A stretch of 64,000 nt of DNA from positions 1,863,190 to 1,927,189 of the forward strand of contig JXTC01000012.1 in NCBI GenBank assembly GCA_002914845.1, in the 5' to 3' direction. This document shows, piece by piece, positions 59,657 to 64,000 of this stretch (position 1 is the first letter of the stretch; every line of letters starts with the position of its first letter). Source of the stretch: Trema orientale. Lineage: Eukaryota; Streptophyta; Magnoliopsida; Rosales; Cannabaceae. The notes under the pieces are model-generated. The model was not told the DNA's origin. It ran no database searches and saw only the letters and a list, made by a program, of their open reading frames with translations. A program made the translations under genes and the position numbers.

Positions 59657-62600
59657 TGTTGGGATATTTACCCTAAAAAGCAAATTTCCAATTATACCCT
59701 TTGAGTATAAACAACTTTCTCTTAGCTGCAATTATGATATTTGCTAGATTAAACTATGTTAGTTGAATAGTTTATTTATCTGAAAAAGATTCCATGACTT
59801 TGCTTGTGTATAAAGAAACAAACATGATTAAGTGTTAATTATGGGGAGACTTGTTTCTTTATCTAAGTCTAAATGAACTAGTTCACAATCTATAAATAAA
59901 GATGGAATACTTTATTTACTCTAGGTTGTAGTGTTTGTCTATCTCAACGGGAATGATGTGTCTCAAATCATTGAAGTATATGACTTCTGATAGAAATACT
60001 AATACAACATAAACAAGTTATATGTATTGAACTGGACCAGGTAATATAAAGAATTGGAGTGCCGTAACTCAATTCTTACATTACCACAAACTAGCTCTTA
60101 GCATATAGATATTAATCCTTGATATTTGATTGGACTTGCTTTCATGGGTTGTAGCCTTTTGATTTGTTAAAAGACTAACATCTATGAAATTAGAGGTGAA
60201 CTCTGGCACACTGGAGGTTATGGTTTATGAATTGATGGGAACACCAAATAGTTAAGGACACTATACATTAATGCCACTTTAGGTTCTTTTAAGATTCATA
60301 GAATAATTAAATCTAAGATCTTAGTATTCACTTTATGAATTGGTTGATAATTTTGTCTAAATGGCCATTGAGAACAAAATTATCGACAACATTATTCCTT
60401 GATAGAAAGATGGTAACTTAAAGGTAAATAGGTGTTGGAGAGGTATTACGGTAATTTCACCTATCCAACTACGGCATTGTATAGGGATTCTATGTGTGGT
60501 ATAGAATACACTCGATGGATCGGTTAATCAAGGTTAGTTGATTGAATCTCTATAAAAAGGCATGACATCTAATCTAAGAGTACAGTATTGGGCCTTTAGT
60601 GGAGTTTCCCCTTTACTAATAATATTTATAAAAATACCATAATAAGAGTTATTATGTATTTATCATATTATTAGAGCTTAGATTATTTGGATCCATTAGG
60701 TCCCTTGTCTAACTCAATAAAGCTCATTAATTGGTTGGTGGTATTTGTGAAATTAGTTTCATGAAACTGTGTAAAATAATGATTCTACACAAAAGTTGGT
60801 ATTTTTATAAATAAGTTATATGAGTTGGACATATTTATAAAAATACACCTAAAGCCCAAATTAGAGAACAAGCCCAATCCTAGTTGGACTAGGATTAGCA
60901 GTTTTTGGTCCCATATATATAAGATATATGAGAGAAAAAACTATATTGTAACACTAAGTGTGCTGCACGAAAAAGACAGAGGGAGAGGGAGAGAAGTTGG
61001 CCAAGGCTGAGAAAGAGAGGAGAGAAAAAGTTTCCTGCCATCTCACAATCTTATCTCACGTCCCGGTGTTCCAAAAGATCAAGAAGGTGTTCTTGATCGT
61101 TCTCCAACGAAGGATTCAACTTGGTGCCCACTCACTTAATCAACCAAGAGCAAAAGCATAGACAAGAAGATCTAGGGTTGGAGGTTTGATCACCATCAAC
61201 AAGGAGATCAAGAAGGAGCACACTACAAAAGGTAAACCCTAATCTCATCTCTAGGGTTTGTGCATCTAGATTTGATTTATGTTATACATGATTCTGTATA
61301 TGATATATGCATGTAATATGGTTATGAAAACTGTTTTAATGTAAAATATTTTAGAACCTAAATCCGCTATTTTTTCCGTTGCGTTCATGATGTGATTATG
61401 TATTTTCCATAGTTTGCATGCATGTATGTTTTTGTCCTAAGTGTTAGGTAATTCCAGCAGCTTGAACCAAAGGTAAAGTTTCCCTTTGAAGCCAATCTTT
61501 TGAAATCAAGCCACTTTGTATTTATGAGCAGTCATTCTCTATACCCAGTCAAGCTTGAGGACTATTGCAATAAAAACTCATTCGTGGTAGTGTATGCTGG
61601 AAATCCTGAAAAATAATTTTGAAAAATGATTTTACCGAAAATGATTTCCGCAGTTTTGTAAACAAATCAAGAATGCAACGGAATTGGTATTTTAAAATTT
61701 TTCTTGAAACTTTACAAAACAAGATATAGGATCGTTGATCTAACATAAATCAATTTATGGATCTTGGTTTAGATAAAATTTAGAAGTGCTTCACAACCAT
61801 TGAGCCTTCCCGTCTATTCTCTGGAACCCGTTGACTGATGCAGTGTGTGGGTACCTTTTTGATTCCCAATGAGAGATGAGCAGATGATCCGGAAGACACT
61901 CTTCCTTCTCCTTGACTGCACGTCTACGACCATGGGTATCTCTCCCTCGGCGTCCATGAACGAACACGGGACTTCTCCCGCGGTAGCTTGGTTCTCTCTC
62001 ACTCTCTCTTTTTCTCTCTGTCACACGAAAACTGTAGTCACTCTGACTGATAGTGGCGTGTGGACCTTGTTTTTAGACTTAGGAAAAAACTTTTCTCTTA
62101 AGTATTAGAGAGATGTAAACCCTAATGGGCTTATTGAGCTTAACTGACCATTTAATTAGTTATTGGGCTATATGTGAGCTAGACAGGAGACCTTATGGAT
62201 CCAAATAGTCTAAGCTCTAATGAGCCAACTACCCACAGTCATAATTAACTCTTAATTATGACTGGGCCTTGTCCATTAATATTGGGGCACTCCACTATAG
62301 GCCCAATATTGCACTCTTAAACTAAATGTCATATATTTTCTATTAAGTTAATTAATACTTTAATTAACTTGATCTATTTAGCATATACTATACCTGCAGA
62401 TATACCCTTGATGCAATGCCATACTAGTAGGGTGAAATTACCGTATTACCCCTCTAGTACATAGTTACCTTTGAGTTGCCATTTTTCATTTAATGGATAA
62501 TAATTGACTACAGTGTTTGTAACTGCCCATACAAACACTGTCAAATTCACAAAGTGAATACATGGTGCCTGGTTTTTTATTATCCAAGTCCTTGAAACAA

Positions 62601-63263
62601 CTCAAAGTGACATTATATACATGGTGTCTAAATCATGAAAAGCGTTCTCATCGATTCACAAATCTTATCTTCTAAGATACCGGAGTTCGAACCATATAAC
62701 AGAACTAGTCCTTTAGTAAGTCAAAAAGATAAAACTCATGAAAGTAAGTCCGAGAATCACTAGGATTAAGGTAATCTTACAATAGTACTAGATTAGTGAA
62801 AGATAGAATATTGAGCTACGACACTTAACCTCAAATTCTATTTTCCCTTAGTCCAGTTCAATGCACTTATAACTTTCTTATAACACACTAGTGTTTCTAT
62901 CCGAAGTCAGATACTTCGATGATTGGAGACTTCATCAATCCCGTTGAAATAGACAACACTACATTCTATGGCAAAATAAAGTATTCCATCTTTATTTGCA
63001 GAATGTGAACTCTTTATTTAGACATAATGAAATAAATAATTTAGTCTCCCACATGTGAATACTTCACACAAATAATTCTTTATTACTCATTATTAGTCAT
63101 GGAAATTTTTAGACGTTTGCATAATAGAAAACACAAACATCACATGTAAATAATTGGGACATAATATGGAATTTATTGACAACAAATAGATAATACTTAA
63201 ATCCAATAAACATTGTTTAAAATACCAAGCAAAGAAACTACTTTCTAGGGCATATTCCCAACA
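59657..63263. mobile_element. Inverted pair of copia-like LTRs inserted in the Athila-like element
   Basis: The left end is TGTTGGGATATTTACCCT, the right end AGGGCATATTCCCAACA. The left arm (59657 to about 61440) and right arm (about 61600-63263) are inverted, diverged copies. Matching islands include gatggaatactttatt (59901; reverse at 62980), attgaactggac (60029; reverse at 62866), 'gtacagtattgggccttta' (60582; reverse near 62300) and 'ttatttggatccattagg' (60673; reverse near 62190). No internal protein domains or primer site lie between. The end sequence is typical of plant copia LTRs. Left and right flanks (gtttg / gtgta) agree at only 3 of 5 bases. Confidence 0.75.
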
Positions 63264-64000
63264 GTGTATACCACGCTTTATAGGCGACAACCGCTCTTTG
63301 ATGAGCATTCACTTGAGTCAAGCCGAAGACGATAACTCAAGCGCTTCTTAGGAGGCAACCCAAGTGTTTACCTTTTTATGTTCGTGTGTTAATTTTCCAT
63401 GTTCGTGTTTTGTGCAATCCAAGGAATTGGTGTCATTTTAAGGAGATGAAGCTTCATGGCTATGTGCGAATAAGAGGAGTATCCCTAAACTCATTTTTTT
63501 GTTCTTTAATTTTCTTATATTTTGCATGCTATGTTTGGGAGAGAGAATAAACCTTGTTAGATTATACTTATTTTAGTTTGTTTGTTGTTGTTGTATTTAT
63601 TTTCCTAGTTTTATGATTATGTGTTTGAATAAATAGAGGTATTTTGTGCTTTCTTTGATGATTACCATGTTCCAATGATAAGAACTAAGAGCGAATTTAT
63701 GCAAAATATTTTCTAAAATATGGATATTGGCTTAGTCTTATAGATAATTCTTGTATTAGTTCCATCTTGATTATGGAAGTTTATATTTGTGCACAATGCC
63801 TTGATCTTTGATTTGTGTATGAATCTAGAGAATGTTTATGTGAACATGATATTTTGATAATCTCAGAAGTGCTAGAATTTACTTGATAATTTATTGAGGC
63901 GAAATCCTAGATAACATTTCACCAAGGAAAGGATTTAGGCAATCTTTGGACCGTTTGAGCCTTTCAAGCTAACCATGATATATTTTATCCCTAGTACACC
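63264..64000 (+). other. Athila-like element, post-pol spacer
   Basis: 'ctttataggcgacaacc' and 'gcgcttcttaggaggcaacc' (63279-63361) are the kind of sequence found just downstream of pol in Athila-type elements. The rest has no frame of note and ends in 'tattttatccctagtacacc'. With the gag remnant on the other side of the inverted LTR pair, this shows the element has lost nearly all of gag-pol. The 3' LTR would lie beyond the window. Confidence 0.55.

Overview
This is a 64-kb piece of an AT-rich eudicot plant nuclear genome. Coding sequence is split by many GT-AG introns, intergenic DNA is full of poly(A/T), microsatellites and nested transposons, and there are no bacterial-style operons. The receptor-like protein and transposon types would fit a Rosales species (for example Cannabaceae or Moraceae), but that is a weak inference. 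A 557-base run of N (25095-25651) and single Ns at 34178 and 52693 show a draft assembly.

Layout. (1) 1-0.9 kb: 5' end of an ACC synthase gene on the minus strand, running off the left edge. (2) 0.9-10 kb: gene-free DNA with a foldback element and three copies of a repeat carrying GTAAC/GTTAC sites about 11 bp apart. (3) 10.1-16.6 kb: complete 16-exon Xaa-Pro dipeptidase (prolidase). (4) 16.7-28.3 kb: repeats. They include a foldback element with a TRIM retroelement inserted in one arm, several MITEs, a decayed LINE interrupted by the N gap, and a copia solo LTR. (5) 28.5-31.4 kb: complete 9-exon type I protein arginine methyltransferase (PRMT1-like) with an 11-nt exon. (6) 32.1-34.0 kb: a 7-exon secreted or ER saposin-like protein, convergent with PRMT1. 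(7) 34-37.7 kb: AT-rich spacer with a minisatellite. (8) 37.8-51.2 kb: two paralogous LRR receptor-like protein genes on the minus strand. One is a pseudogene split by a copia element that has lost its reverse transcriptase; the other is an intact 1025-codon gene. A second TRIM and a gypsy-type LTR lie between them. (9) 51.5-57.3 kb: a dead hAT transposon with an 8-bp target duplication, a lipase gene fragment inside it, and a second copy of part of its 3' region just outside. (10) 57.4-64 kb: an Athila-like gypsy element (LTR, tRNA-Asp-type primer site, gag remnant, post-pol spacer), interrupted by a 3.6-kb pair of inverted copia-like LTRs.

The prolidase, PRMT1 and saposin-like genes are separate housekeeping functions, not a pathway: proline-dipeptide turnover, arginine methylation and the secretory pathway. 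From memory, their order matches an Arabidopsis chromosome 4 block (about At4g29490-At4g29520). The receptor-like proteins belong to cell-surface immunity. I found no evidence for a wholly new biological system. The most unusual items are the lipase exon inside the hAT element with an uninterrupted duplicate beside it, the phased GTAAC/GTTAC arrays, the three-LTR TRIM and the PRMT1 micro-exon.
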